DNA of 64,000 nt, taken from assembly GCF_039541115.1 (NCBI RefSeq), contig NZ_BAABFP010000004.1:112005-176004 (forward strand), read 5' to 3'. A program made the position numbers and the translations under genes. Below, piece after piece: positions 52,642-60,173 of this stretch. The notes beneath the pieces are model-generated. The model saw only the letters and a list, made by a program, of their open reading frames with translations. It did no database searches and was not told where the DNA came from. The first letter of the stretch is position 1; the number at the start of each line of letters is the position of its first letter. This stretch comes from Angustibacter luteus. GTDB lineage: Bacteria; Actinomycetota; Actinomycetes; Actinomycetales; Angustibacteraceae.

Positions 52642-54570
52642 CCGCTCGCGGCACCACGCCTGCCAGGCCGCGTCCGGCATGGCCGGCGCGTAGTGGAACC
52701 CCTGGGCCACGTCGCAGCCCATGTCGTCCAGCGCCGCCAGGGTCGCGGCGTCCTCGACCCCCTCGGCGACCACGAGCATGCCCAGCGAGTGCGCGAGGTC
52801 CACGACGGTGCGCACCAGCCGCGCGTCGGTGGGCCGCCCGGTCACGTCCCGGACGAACGAGCGGTCGACCTTGAGCTCGCTGACGGGCAGTGTCCGCAGG
52901 TGGCTGAGTGAGGAGTAGCCCGTGCCGAAGTCGTCGAGGGACAGCCGCACCCCCTGGTCGGTCAGGTTCGTCAGCGCGGCCAGGATGCGTGGCCGCTCGG
53001 CCATCAGGGCGCTCTCGGTGATCTCCAGGGTGAGCCGCTCGGCCGGGACCCCGTGCCGCTCCAGGGCGGCCAGTACGTCGGGTACGAGCTGTCGGTCCTG
53101 CAGGCACCGGGTGGAGAGGTTGACCGCGACGCTCACGTCGAGGTCGGCGGCGTGCCAGCCGGCCGCCGCGGCGAGCGCCTGGTCCAGCACGGAGCGGGTG
53201 AGCGGGTGGATCAGGTCACCGGCCTCGACGACGTCCAGGAACGCCGCGGGTGGCAGCATCCCGCGGGTGGGGTGGTACCAGCGCACCAGGGCCTCGGCCC
53301 CGCACACCTCGCCGGTGCGCAGGTCGACCTGGGGCTGGAAGTGCGGCCGCAGCTCGCCGGCGGTCAGGCCGCGGCGGACCTGCCCGGCCAGCCCGAGCTG
53401 GTTCCGTGGGCGGACGTCGCTCTGCGGGTCGTAGAAGGCGATGCCGGACCCGCTGCGGCGGGCCACGGACGTCGCGGTCTCGACCCGCCGGAGCACGCTG
53501 GCCGCGCTGTCGCCGTCCCGCGGGGCGAGGACGACGCCGCACGCCACCTCGAGGTCCACGGACAGGCCGTCGAGCTCGAACGGGACCTGCACGGCGGCCC
53601 GCACGTCCTCGGCGACCTGCTGCGCCTGCTGGGGTCGCTGCACGCCGGGCAGCAGCACGATGAACTCGTCACCGGCCAGCCGGCCGAGGGTGGCCGTGCT
53701 GGGCAGGACGGGGCTGATCCGCGGCCCCATGCTGACCAGCAACCGGTCACCGGCGGAGTGGCCGAGCACGGCGTTGACCTCGCGGAAGGCCGTCAGGTTC
53801 AGGGCGATCACGGCCACGGGTTCGCCGTCGCGCAGCAGGCGGTCGATCTCCCGCGAAATGAGCACCCAGCTGGGCAGGTCGGTGAGGCCGTCGTGGGTGT
53901 CGCGGTGCTCGAGCAGGGCGCGGGCGGCGTCCTCCCGGGTGCGGACGACGTCCGCGTGCAGCCGCGCCTGCTCGATGGCCATCGCGGCGACGACGGCGAA
54001 CATCTCGAGCAGCCCGAGCTGGTCCTGCGTCGGCACCAGCCCGTCGTCCGGGACGTCGACGGACAGCACGCCGATCAGGCCGTGGGACGGCGATTGCAAG
54101 GGGACGTAGAGGCCGTCCTCCCGGCGCCAGACGCGTCGCCCCTGCGCGGGGACCGGCGGCAGGTCGCGGGGGGCGGGCTGCCAGACGATGTGGCCGTCGG
54201 CCCGCCACTCGTCCAGCTTGTCGGGCTCCAGCCACCGCACGGTGCCGCCGGGACCGTCGGGGCGGCTCTGGTCGATCTGCCGCTGCCACATGTCGAGGGG
54301 CACCGAGCTCTCGGTGAGCACCCGCTTGGCGTCCTCGTCGCCGGCGACGGCGGCGGCCACCAGCAGGCCGTCGTCGCGGGTCACGTGCACGGCGGCCACC
54401 TGGAACCCGAGGTTCTCCACCACGCAGGCGACGATCCGCTCAAGCGTCGGCTCGAGCTGCAGACCCACGTGGACGTCGCTCAGGCTCTCGTAGAGGGCAG
54501 CGAGCGCGGCCGTGCCGCTGGCGCCGCGCAGGGCAGCCGCGACCGTCGTCTCACCGGCCCACCCTGACAT
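52591..54570 (-). CDS. GAF-GGDEF-EAL cyclic di-GMP signalling protein
   Basis: A 659-residue cytosolic protein. A GAF-like sensor covers about 20-190 (ALYESLSDVHVGLQLEPTLE start). The GGDEF domain has AGDEF at 299-303 instead of GGDEF. The EAL domain starts with Glu426-Ala-Leu (AEALVRWYHP) and keeps DDFGTGYSSLSHL and DRSFVRDV. Diguanylate cyclase activity is doubtful because of the Gly-to-Ala change, whereas the phosphodiesterase motifs are intact, so degradation of c-di-GMP regulated by the GAF ligand is likely. The ATG at 54570 begins MSGWAGETTV. The last 17 codons overlap the convergent ATPase gene. Confidence 0.87.
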   Translation of the reverse strand: MSGWAGETTVAAALRGASGTAALAALYESLSDVHVGLQLEPTLERIVACVVENLGFQVAAVHVTRDDGLLVAAAVAGDEDAKRVLTESSVPLDMWQRQIDQSRPDGPGGTVRWLEPDKLDEWRADGHIVWQPAPRDLPPVPAQGRRVWRREDGLYVPLQSPSHGLIGVLSVDVPDDGLVPTQDQLGLLEMFAVVAAMAIEQARLHADVVRTREDAARALLEHRDTHDGLTDLPSWVLISREIDRLLRDGEPVAVIALNLTAFREVNAVLGHSAGDRLLVSMGPRISPVLPSTATLGRLAGDEFIVLLPGVQRPQQAQQVAEDVRAAVQVPFELDGLSVDLEVACGVVLAPRDGDSAASVLRRVETATSVARRSGSGIAFYDPQSDVRPRNQLGLAGQVRRGLTAGELRPHFQPQVDLRTGEVCGAEALVRWYHPTRGMLPPAAFLDVVEAGDLIHPLTRSVLDQALAAAAGWHAADLDVSVAVNLSTRCLQDRQLVPDVLAALERHGVPAERLTLEITESALMAERPRILAALTNLTDQGVRLSLDDFGTGYSSLSHLRTLPVSELKVDRSFVRDVTGRPTDARLVRTVVDLAHSLGMLVVAEGVEDAATLAALDDMGCDVAQGFHYAPAMPDAAWQAWCRERSAVGELRPDDLAGGRA

Positions 54571-54720
54571 CCGCGACCCCCGTCCGGACTGCGGCTGCAC
54601 GCACCTGAGCGCCAAGTCAACCACCCGTCCGTCCCGTCTGGCCCGGAAAGTCCACCGTTGGGCCTCGACCACGAGCTCCGAGGTGGTCCGGCTGCGTTCG
54701 GAGCGCGCGCCGGCGGACCG

Positions 54721-54726
54721 TAGGGT
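54721..54726 (+). promoter_or_regulatory. Putative -10 element for the SseB-like gene
   Basis: TAGGGT, seven bases, then GTG at 54734. Confidence 0.5.
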
Positions 54727-54733
54727 CAGGCGG

Positions 54734-55369
54734 GTGAGCACCCCGGACGACGCCGCCGACGCGCCGCTGCTGGACGCCCTGAGGCAGCGCGACCTCGTCT
54801 TCGTCCGGACCCAGGACCAGCGCAGCGTCGTGGTCGAGCACGAGGGCCGGCGCGTGCTCGTCGCCTGCACGGATCGGGCGATCCTCGCGGACTGGTGGGT
54901 CCAGCACGCCGGGCCGGACGCCGAGGCACCCTCGATCGCGGAGCTGCCGTTCCGCCAGCTCGTTGGCCTGTGGGCCGCACCGGACGTCGACCTGCTCATC
55001 GACCCGGACGCCGGCGGCGGTGTCGTCGTGCCCGTCGGCGCGGCCCGCCGCCACCTCGGGCTCGGCCCGGTCGTCGCCGGCCGTGTCGGGGCGGGTGAGG
55101 GTTCGGCCGAGCCACTGCCGTTCGTCGGGTTCAGCGGTGGTCGGACCGGCATCCGGGTGCCGCTGGTCCTGCTGCTCTCCTGCGTCCTGCTCATCCTGAT
55201 CGGCCTTGGCAGCGGCTCGCTGTGGCTGCTCCTGGTCGCCGTGCTCGGGATCGGCGCCGCGATCGCGCTCGGCCACCGGGCGTTCGGCGAGCTGCGACAG
55301 GCCCGGCGCGCCACCGCCCGGCTCGCCGAGTCCGAACGGCTGCTCAAGCAGGAGCGACCCGGGCCGTAG
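54734..55369 (+). CDS. SseB-like domain protein with two membrane helices
   Basis: A 211-residue protein. The N-terminal part (about 10-125) resembles the SseB N-terminal domain (LVFVRTQDQRSVVVEHEGRR, LPFRQLVGLWAAPDVDLLID, PDAGGGVVVPVGA). Two hydrophobic helices follow (VPLVLLLSCVLLILIGLGSG and LWLLLVAVLGIGAAIALG), then a charged tail. SseB-like domains bind unknown partners; the fusion to a membrane tail is unusual for me. GTG 54734 follows a TAGGGT hexamer by seven bases, ruling out the longer frame, which overlaps the divergent signalling gene. It converges with the PPOX gene. Confidence 0.65.
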   Translation: MSTPDDAADAPLLDALRQRDLVFVRTQDQRSVVVEHEGRRVLVACTDRAILADWWVQHAGPDAEAPSIAELPFRQLVGLWAAPDVDLLIDPDAGGGVVVPVGAARRHLGLGPVVAGRVGAGEGSAEPLPFVGFSGGRTGIRVPLVLLLSCVLLILIGLGSGSLWLLLVAVLGIGAAIALGHRAFGELRQARRATARLAESERLLKQERPGP

Positions 55370-55375
55370 CGACCG

Positions 55376-55810
55376 TCAGCCCAGCGGGGGCATCCCGTAC
55401 GTGCGGGTGACGGTGAACCGCACGACGAGCCGCTCCTCGGCGACCATCGCGGCCCGGAACTCGTCCCAGTCCGGGTGCTCGCCGTTCAGCTCCCGGTAGT
55501 GCTCGACCAGCTCGTCGACCGTGGCGTCGTCCGGCCGCTGGGCGACCGCGCCCAGCTCGGCGTCCCCCTCGGCCACGACGTACGGGCGCATCTGCTCAGT
55601 GGTCGCCAGCAGGCTGATCCGCGGGTCGCGACGCAGGTTCGCGGTCTTGGCCAGCGGCGACCGGGTGGAGATGCGGACCACGGCGGTGGCCAGGTCGCAG
55701 TGGTACGAGACGACGGACAGCTGCGGGCGACCGTCCCGCTTGATCGTCGTCAGGATGCCGCGGCGCAGGCGGCCGAGCAGGGCGAGGTGGGCGTTCGGCT
55801 CGTCGGGCAT
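55376..55810 (-). CDS. PPOX-class F420-dependent oxidoreductase
   Basis: A 144-residue split beta-barrel flavoprotein-like enzyme. LLGRLRRGILTTIKRDGRPQ and RISTRSPLAKTANLRRDPRISLL are characteristic of actinobacterial PPOX-class proteins that use F420 to reduce small molecules such as biliverdin or quinones; here the latter is cited only as RSPLAKTANLRRDPR. The exact substrate is unknown. It is the last gene of a run on the minus strand and follows the DUF2630 gene by three bases, so they are co-transcribed. Confidence 0.87.
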   Translation of the reverse strand: MPDEPNAHLALLGRLRRGILTTIKRDGRPQLSVVSYHCDLATAVVRISTRSPLAKTANLRRDPRISLLATTEQMRPYVVAEGDAELGAVAQRPDDATVDELVEHYRELNGEHPDWDEFRAAMVAEERLVVRFTVTRTYGMPPLG

Positions 55811-55813
55811 GAG

Positions 55814-56059
55814 CTACTGCTGGTATCCCTCGACCTCGGACGCCGGGCGGGCCGCCGCCGCGTCCGGGTCGGTCCCGGCGTCGCGCCGGGCGTCGCGCTG
55901 GCGCAGCAGGTCCCAGCACTGGTCGAGCTGGACCTCCAGGTCGCGCAGCTGGGCGCGCTCGTCGTCCGAGGTGATCTCGCCGGCCTGGAGGCGCCGGCGC
56001 AGCTCGTGCTCGGCGTCCACGAGTCCGGAGATGCTCTGGTGGATCGAGGTGTCGTCCAT
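55814..56059 (-). CDS. DUF2630 protein
   Basis: An 81-residue acidic helical protein with the DUF2630 pattern: MDDTSIHQSISGLVDAEHEL, then LRDLEVQLDQCWDLLRQRDA, predicted as two helices that could form a coiled-coil hairpin. Function unknown. ATG 56059 was chosen because GAGG lies nine bases upstream and family members begin MDD; an ATG at 56068 is nearly touching that site. It lies between the MGMT gene (44 bases upstream) and the PPOX gene. Confidence 0.8.
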   Translation of the reverse strand: MDDTSIHQSISGLVDAEHELRRRLQAGEITSDDERAQLRDLEVQLDQCWDLLRQRDARRDAGTDPDAAAARPASEVEGYQQ

Positions 56060-56103
56060 GGTCGCCATCCTCACCCCGGCACCCGTCGCTCAGCAAGGGC
56101 GGC

Positions 56104-56616
56104 TCAGAACAGCAGGTCGGCCTCGAGGTCGAGCAGGAACCGCTTGCGCTGCAAGCCGCCACCGAAGCCGGTCAGCGACCCGTCCGCGCCGATCACCCGG
56201 TGGCACGGCACCACGACCGGCAGGGGGTTCGACCCGTTCGCCGAGCCGACCGCCCGGGAGGCCTGCGGTCCCAGCTCCAGTCGCGCCGCGATGTCACCGT
56301 ACGACCGCGTCGCGCCGTACGGGATCTCGCGCAGCGCCGACCAGACCCTCAGCTGGAACCCGCTGCCGGAGGGTGCCAGCGGCAGGTCGAACTCCCTGCG
56401 CTCGCCGGCGAAGTACTCGCCGAGCTGGGCCTCGACGTCGGCGAACAGCGCGAGGCCGTCGTCCTGCACCGGCTCCGGCAGTCGCGCCAGCTGCCGGTCG
56501 TGCGGCGCGAACCAGAGCCCAGTCAGCGACTCGCCGTCCGACACCGCCAGCAGGTCGTCCACCGGGCTGGCCAGCAGCGTCCAGCGGTGCTGGACGCGCT
56601 CGCGGACGTCGGTCAT
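56104..56616 (-). CDS. ogt: Methylated-DNA-protein cysteine methyltransferase
   Basis: A 170-residue DNA repair protein. Acceptor Cys138 lies in PVVVPCHRVIGADGSLTGF, and the helix-turn-helix and arginine finger region is YGDIAARLELGPQASRAVGS. It removes alkyl groups from O6-alkylguanine by irreversible transfer. There is no Ada N-terminal domain, so it is Ogt-like. The ATG overlaps the stop of the EamA transporter upstream (ATGA), giving an EamA-ogt coupling. A second MGMT paralogue is at 62186-62791. Confidence 0.9.
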   Translation of the reverse strand: MTDVRERVQHRWTLLASPVDDLLAVSDGESLTGLWFAPHDRQLARLPEPVQDDGLALFADVEAQLGEYFAGERREFDLPLAPSGSGFQLRVWSALREIPYGATRSYGDIAARLELGPQASRAVGSANGSNPLPVVVPCHRVIGADGSLTGFGGGLQRKRFLLDLEADLLF

Positions 56617-57563
56617 GCCTCAGCCTCCCGCGAAGCACCGACAGGCGCCGCACCGACCACGGGCGGTGCCGCCGGTCGCCGCCGGGACAGGGCCACCCCG
56701 AGCAGGCACACCGCGCCCCCGGCCACCGCACCGATCGGCGGCGTCTCGTCGAGCAGCAGCCAGCCCAGGGCGATGGCGAGCGGCGGCACCAGGTAGGTGG
56801 TGGAGCCGAGCCGCCCCGCCGAGCTGCGGGCCAGCGCGTACGCCCAGGTGGTGAAGGCGATGGCCGTCGGGAAGATCCCCAGGTAGAGCACCCACCACGC
56901 GGCCGACGGACCGGCCGCCGTCAGGTCGCGCCACAGGTCGGCGGCGAACGGCAAGCAGCACAGGCCGCCGATCGTGCACGCGATCCACGTCACCTGCAGG
57001 GCAGGCAAGGCAGCCAGCAGCGGCTTCTGCGCGATCACCGCGACGGCGTAGGCGACGGCAGCGGCCAGGCAGAGCACGACCCCCCACCCGTCCGTGGAGT
57101 CGGCGGTCGAGGTCGAGACCCCGATCAGCACGACGCCGGCGAAGGCGACCAGGCTGCCGACCAGGAGCCGCTGCGGGAAGCCCTCGCCGAGCAACAGCCC
57201 GGCCAGCACCGCGATCAGGATCGGTCCGACGTTGACCAGCATCGCCGCCGTCCCGGCGTCCACCCGCTGCTCCGCAGCGTTCAGCGCCACGTTGTACGCC
57301 CCGAACCACAGGACGCCGCACACCACCAGGCGTACCCACTGCGCCCGCGTGGGCCGCGGGGCGGCAACGGCGCCCTCGCGCCGACGCCGCGCGAGCAGCA
57401 GCCCGCCGAGCACCAGGCTGGCCACCAGGCACCGGCCCAGGGTCAGCGCACCGGGCGAGACGTCGTCCCCGACGTGCCGGATGGCGACGAAGGCCGACGC
57501 CCACAGCAGCACGGTGATCCCGATGGCCAGGGCGGAGCGGCGGTTCTGCGTCATGGTTCCCAT
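56613..57563 (-). CDS. EamA/DMT-family transporter
   Basis: A 316-residue membrane protein with ten helices in two EamA repeats (ALAIGITVLLWASAFVAIRH, RWVRLVVCG-like segments, GAYNVALNAAEQRVDAGTAA, and the second-repeat YLVPPLAIALGWLLLDETPP). It probably exports a small metabolite. ATG 57563 and ATG 57554 are both possible starts (MGTMTQNRRSAL). It overlaps ogt by four bases. It is not closely similar by eye to the other EamA protein at 42979. Confidence 0.87.
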   Translation of the reverse strand: MGTMTQNRRSALAIGITVLLWASAFVAIRHVGDDVSPGALTLGRCLVASLVLGGLLLARRRREGAVAAPRPTRAQWVRLVVCGVLWFGAYNVALNAAEQRVDAGTAAMLVNVGPILIAVLAGLLLGEGFPQRLLVGSLVAFAGVVLIGVSTSTADSTDGWGVVLCLAAAVAYAVAVIAQKPLLAALPALQVTWIACTIGGLCCLPFAADLWRDLTAAGPSAAWWVLYLGIFPTAIAFTTWAYALARSSAGRLGSTTYLVPPLAIALGWLLLDETPPIGAVAGGAVCLLGVALSRRRPAAPPVVGAAPVGASREAEA

Positions 57564-57611
57564 GACTGGTGAACGTCGGGGCGGGACGTTTCGTGAGGTG
57601 CGAACGGTCCC

Positions 57612-58145
57612 TCAGCCCACCTCGTACTCCCAGCCGGGCTGCCACCCGAACTCGGTGCTCAGCAGCTGCTCGAGCGAGCGTCCGCGCAGTGCGACCTCCA
57701 GCCCGTACCGGGTGGCGACGTGGCCGACCACCAGCACCCGCCGTCCGGACCAGCGGGTCGGCAGGTCGGCGAGCAGCCCGGCCACCCGGGCGGTTGCCTG
57801 GCGCCAGCTCTCCCCGCCCGGGTAGGGGAGGTCGAGGTGGACGAGCCGGTCTGCGAGGACGACGTCGCGGCCCGCGCCGTTCCAGTCCCCGTAGTCGCAC
57901 TCACGCAGCCGCCAGTCCTGCAGCACGGGCAGCCGGCCCGCGAAGGCCAGCTCGGTGGTCTGCACGGCGCGGGCGAGGTCCGAGGTGAAGACGGCGTCGA
58001 TCCCGTCGCCCAGCCGTCGCCGGCCCAGCTCGGCCGCCTGCTCCCGGCCGGCCCCGGACAGCTCCCCCGGCAGCCACCCGGTCGCCGCCCCCCGCTCGTT
58101 GTCGACGGTCGTCGCATGGGTCTCGAACACGACAGCGACGGTCAC
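57612..58145 (-). CDS. Histidine phosphatase family protein with altered RHG motif
   Basis: A 177-residue phosphoglycerate mutase-like protein. The usual N-terminal RHG is replaced by Thr9-His10-Ala11 (VVFETHATTVDNE), while SDLARAVQTTELAF, RLRECDYGDWNG and the second catalytic His142 (VVGHVATRYG) remain. The nucleophile His is kept but the phosphate-binding Arg is lost, so activity may be changed or weak. GTG 58145 is supported by TAACGT seven bases upstream (58153-58158). It is divergent from the GGDEF-EAL gene at 58218. Confidence 0.82.
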   Translation of the reverse strand: MTVAVVFETHATTVDNERGAATGWLPGELSGAGREQAAELGRRRLGDGIDAVFTSDLARAVQTTELAFAGRLPVLQDWRLRECDYGDWNGAGRDVVLADRLVHLDLPYPGGESWRQATARVAGLLADLPTRWSGRRVLVVGHVATRYGLEVALRGRSLEQLLSTEFGWQPGWEYEVG

Positions 58146-58152
58146 GCCCGTC

Positions 58153-58158
58153 ACGTTA
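58153..58158 (-). promoter_or_regulatory. Putative -10 element for the histidine phosphatase gene
   Basis: TAACGT (minus strand), seven bases, then GTG at 58145; leaderless layout. Confidence 0.5.
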
Positions 58159-58217
58159 GGGCAACCCGGCCTGCTGGACTGCTCAACCCACGCCGGGTTC
58201 AGGCCGATGGGCAGCAC

Positions 58218-60173
58218 GTGGGAGAGCACGAGCCACCGACGTCCTCGGTCGGCCGCGTCTTCGTGTCGTTCGCGGCGTTGATGCTGGTCGTCGTCGTCGC
58301 CATGGGCGTACTCCTGAGCACGTCCTTCCGGGCCGGCGCCGAGCAGCGGGCCCTGACCGCCGCCCGCAGCCAGGCGCAGATGATCGGCAGCAACCGGATC
58401 GAGCCCGCCCTGAAGGGCCAGCCGGCGACGCAGCACCTGGGCACGGACGTCATCGCCACCCTCGACCAACTCTCGGGCCGGCTGAAGGACGACGGCCGCA
58501 TCCTGCGGCTGCGCCTGCGCTCACCCAACGGCCAGGTCGTCTTCTCGGACGACGGCACGGGCTTCGGGGATGCGGCCGACGGCGAGGCCCTCGAGGCCGC
58601 CGAGGGCCACGTCGAGGCCGAGCTCACCCGGCTCAACGCGGACGACGACCGCGGCGCCCTGGGCGTCCGGGCCGTCGAGGTCTACCAGCCGCTGGCCGAC
58701 GGGGCGCTGGGCGTCCTGGAGATCTACCTGCCGTACGCGCCGATCGCCGCCGAGGTGCAGGCCGGTGTCGGCCGGCTCTACCGGGACCTGAGCATCGGGC
58801 TGGGCGTCCTCTACCTCGTGCTGGTCGGCCTGGCGCTGACCACAACCCGTCGGCTGCGGCAGTCGGCCACCCGCAACGCCTACCTCGCCGAGCACGACCC
58901 GCTGACCGAGCTCGCGAACCGTCGCGGGTTCGCCCTGGCCATCGAGCGCGTCACCGCGGATCCCGCTCGCCCCGGTGGGGCCGTGGCGGTGATCGACCTC
59001 GACCGGTTCAAGGAGGTCAACGACTCGCTCGGTCACCACAACGGCGACGCGCTGCTGCTCGCCCTCAGCGTCCGCCTGCAGGCCGCCGTCGGACCGCACG
59101 ACCTGGTGGCCCGGCTCGGCGGGGACGAGTTCGGCATCGTGCTGCCGCGGATCACCGACGACGCGGCCGCCCATCGCGTGCTGCGCCAGGTGCTGCACGA
59201 GCTGAGCGCACCGCTGACCCTGTCCGGCATCGCCCTCGAGCCCGAGGCGAGCGCCGGCTTCGTCCTGATCGGGGAGGACGGCGACGACGCGGCGACCCTG
59301 CTGCGCCGGGCCGACATCGCGATGTACGCGGCCAAGGTCCGCAGCGCCGGGGTCATGCGGTTCGAGCGGGCCCAGGACCACTACGACCCCGAGCGGCTGG
59401 CCATGGTCGGCGAGCTCGGACGCGCGATGGCGCAGGACGAGCTCGTGCTGCACTTCCAGCCGAAGGTCGCGCTGGACTCCGGTGAGGTCACCGGCGTCGA
59501 GGCGCTGCTGCGCTGGCAGCACCCGCGGCACGGCCTGCTCTTCCCGGACCGGTTCCTGCCGCTCGCCGAGCAGACCGGGCTGATCGACCCGTTGACCGAC
59601 TGGGTGCTGGATCGCGCACTGCGTCAGCTGACTGCCCTCGGCCTGCCGCCGCAGGCGCGGGTGTCGGTGAACGTGTCCGCCCGCAACCTGGGTCAACAGC
59701 CCTTCGCGGACCGAGTGCTCGACGCGTTGGGGCGCAACGGGATCGCCGCCGAGCGCCTGGTGCTGGAGATCACCGAGACCGCCGCGTTCGCCGACCTGGA
59801 GCGGGCCAGCGCCGTGCTGCGCTCACTGGACGAGGCCGGCATCGCGATCAGCCTCGACGACTTCGGGCAGGGTCACACCTCGATCGGCCACCTGTCGACG
59901 CTGCACCTGTCCGAGCTGAAGATCGACCGGGCGTTCGTCGGGGACATGCTGACCGACCTGGCGCACGGCGCGATCGTGCGCTCCCTCGTCGAGCTCGCCC
60001 ACAACCTCGGCCTGACGGTCGTCGCCGAGGGCGTGGAGGACGACGACACCCGAGAGGCCTTGCGAGACCTGGGGTGCGACGAGGGCCAGGGCTACGGCAT
60101 CGGCCGTCCCGTCCCCGCCGCCCAGCTGACCGAGTGGCTCAGTAGAAACCGACACGAGCCAGCGGCTCGATGA
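58218..60173 (+). CDS. Membrane GGDEF-EAL cyclic di-GMP protein
   Basis: A 651-residue signalling protein. A first membrane helix lies at about 12-33 (VFVSFAALMLVVVVAMGVLL), an extracytoplasmic sensor at about 35-188, and a second helix at about 190-210 (LSIGLGVLYLVLVGLALTT). A canonical GGDEF (301-305, RLGGDEFGIVLPR) and an EAL domain (Glu428-Ala-Leu; DDFGQGHTSIGHL) follow. Both cyclase and phosphodiesterase activities are plausible. The start is uncertain: GTG 58218 includes the whole first helix, and ATG 58278 would truncate it. Its last 35 bases overlap the convergent oxidoreductase-hemerythrin gene. Confidence 0.85.
   Translation: MGEHEPPTSSVGRVFVSFAALMLVVVVAMGVLLSTSFRAGAEQRALTAARSQAQMIGSNRIEPALKGQPATQHLGTDVIATLDQLSGRLKDDGRILRLRLRSPNGQVVFSDDGTGFGDAADGEALEAAEGHVEAELTRLNADDDRGALGVRAVEVYQPLADGALGVLEIYLPYAPIAAEVQAGVGRLYRDLSIGLGVLYLVLVGLALTTTRRLRQSATRNAYLAEHDPLTELANRRGFALAIERVTADPARPGGAVAVIDLDRFKEVNDSLGHHNGDALLLALSVRLQAAVGPHDLVARLGGDEFGIVLPRITDDAAAHRVLRQVLHELSAPLTLSGIALEPEASAGFVLIGEDGDDAATLLRRADIAMYAAKVRSAGVMRFERAQDHYDPERLAMVGELGRAMAQDELVLHFQPKVALDSGEVTGVEALLRWQHPRHGLLFPDRFLPLAEQTGLIDPLTDWVLDRALRQLTALGLPPQARVSVNVSARNLGQQPFADRVLDALGRNGIAAERLVLEITETAAFADLERASAVLRSLDEAGIAISLDDFGQGHTSIGHLSTLHLSELKIDRAFVGDMLTDLAHGAIVRSLVELAHNLGLTVVAEGVEDDDTREALRDLGCDEGQGYGIGRPVPAAQLTEWLSRNRHEPAAR

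Noticed and set aside
58278-60173. A shorter start for the membrane GGDEF-EAL protein at ATG 58278
   Set aside because: It would remove half of the first membrane helix; GTG 58218 keeps it, though the start remains uncertain.
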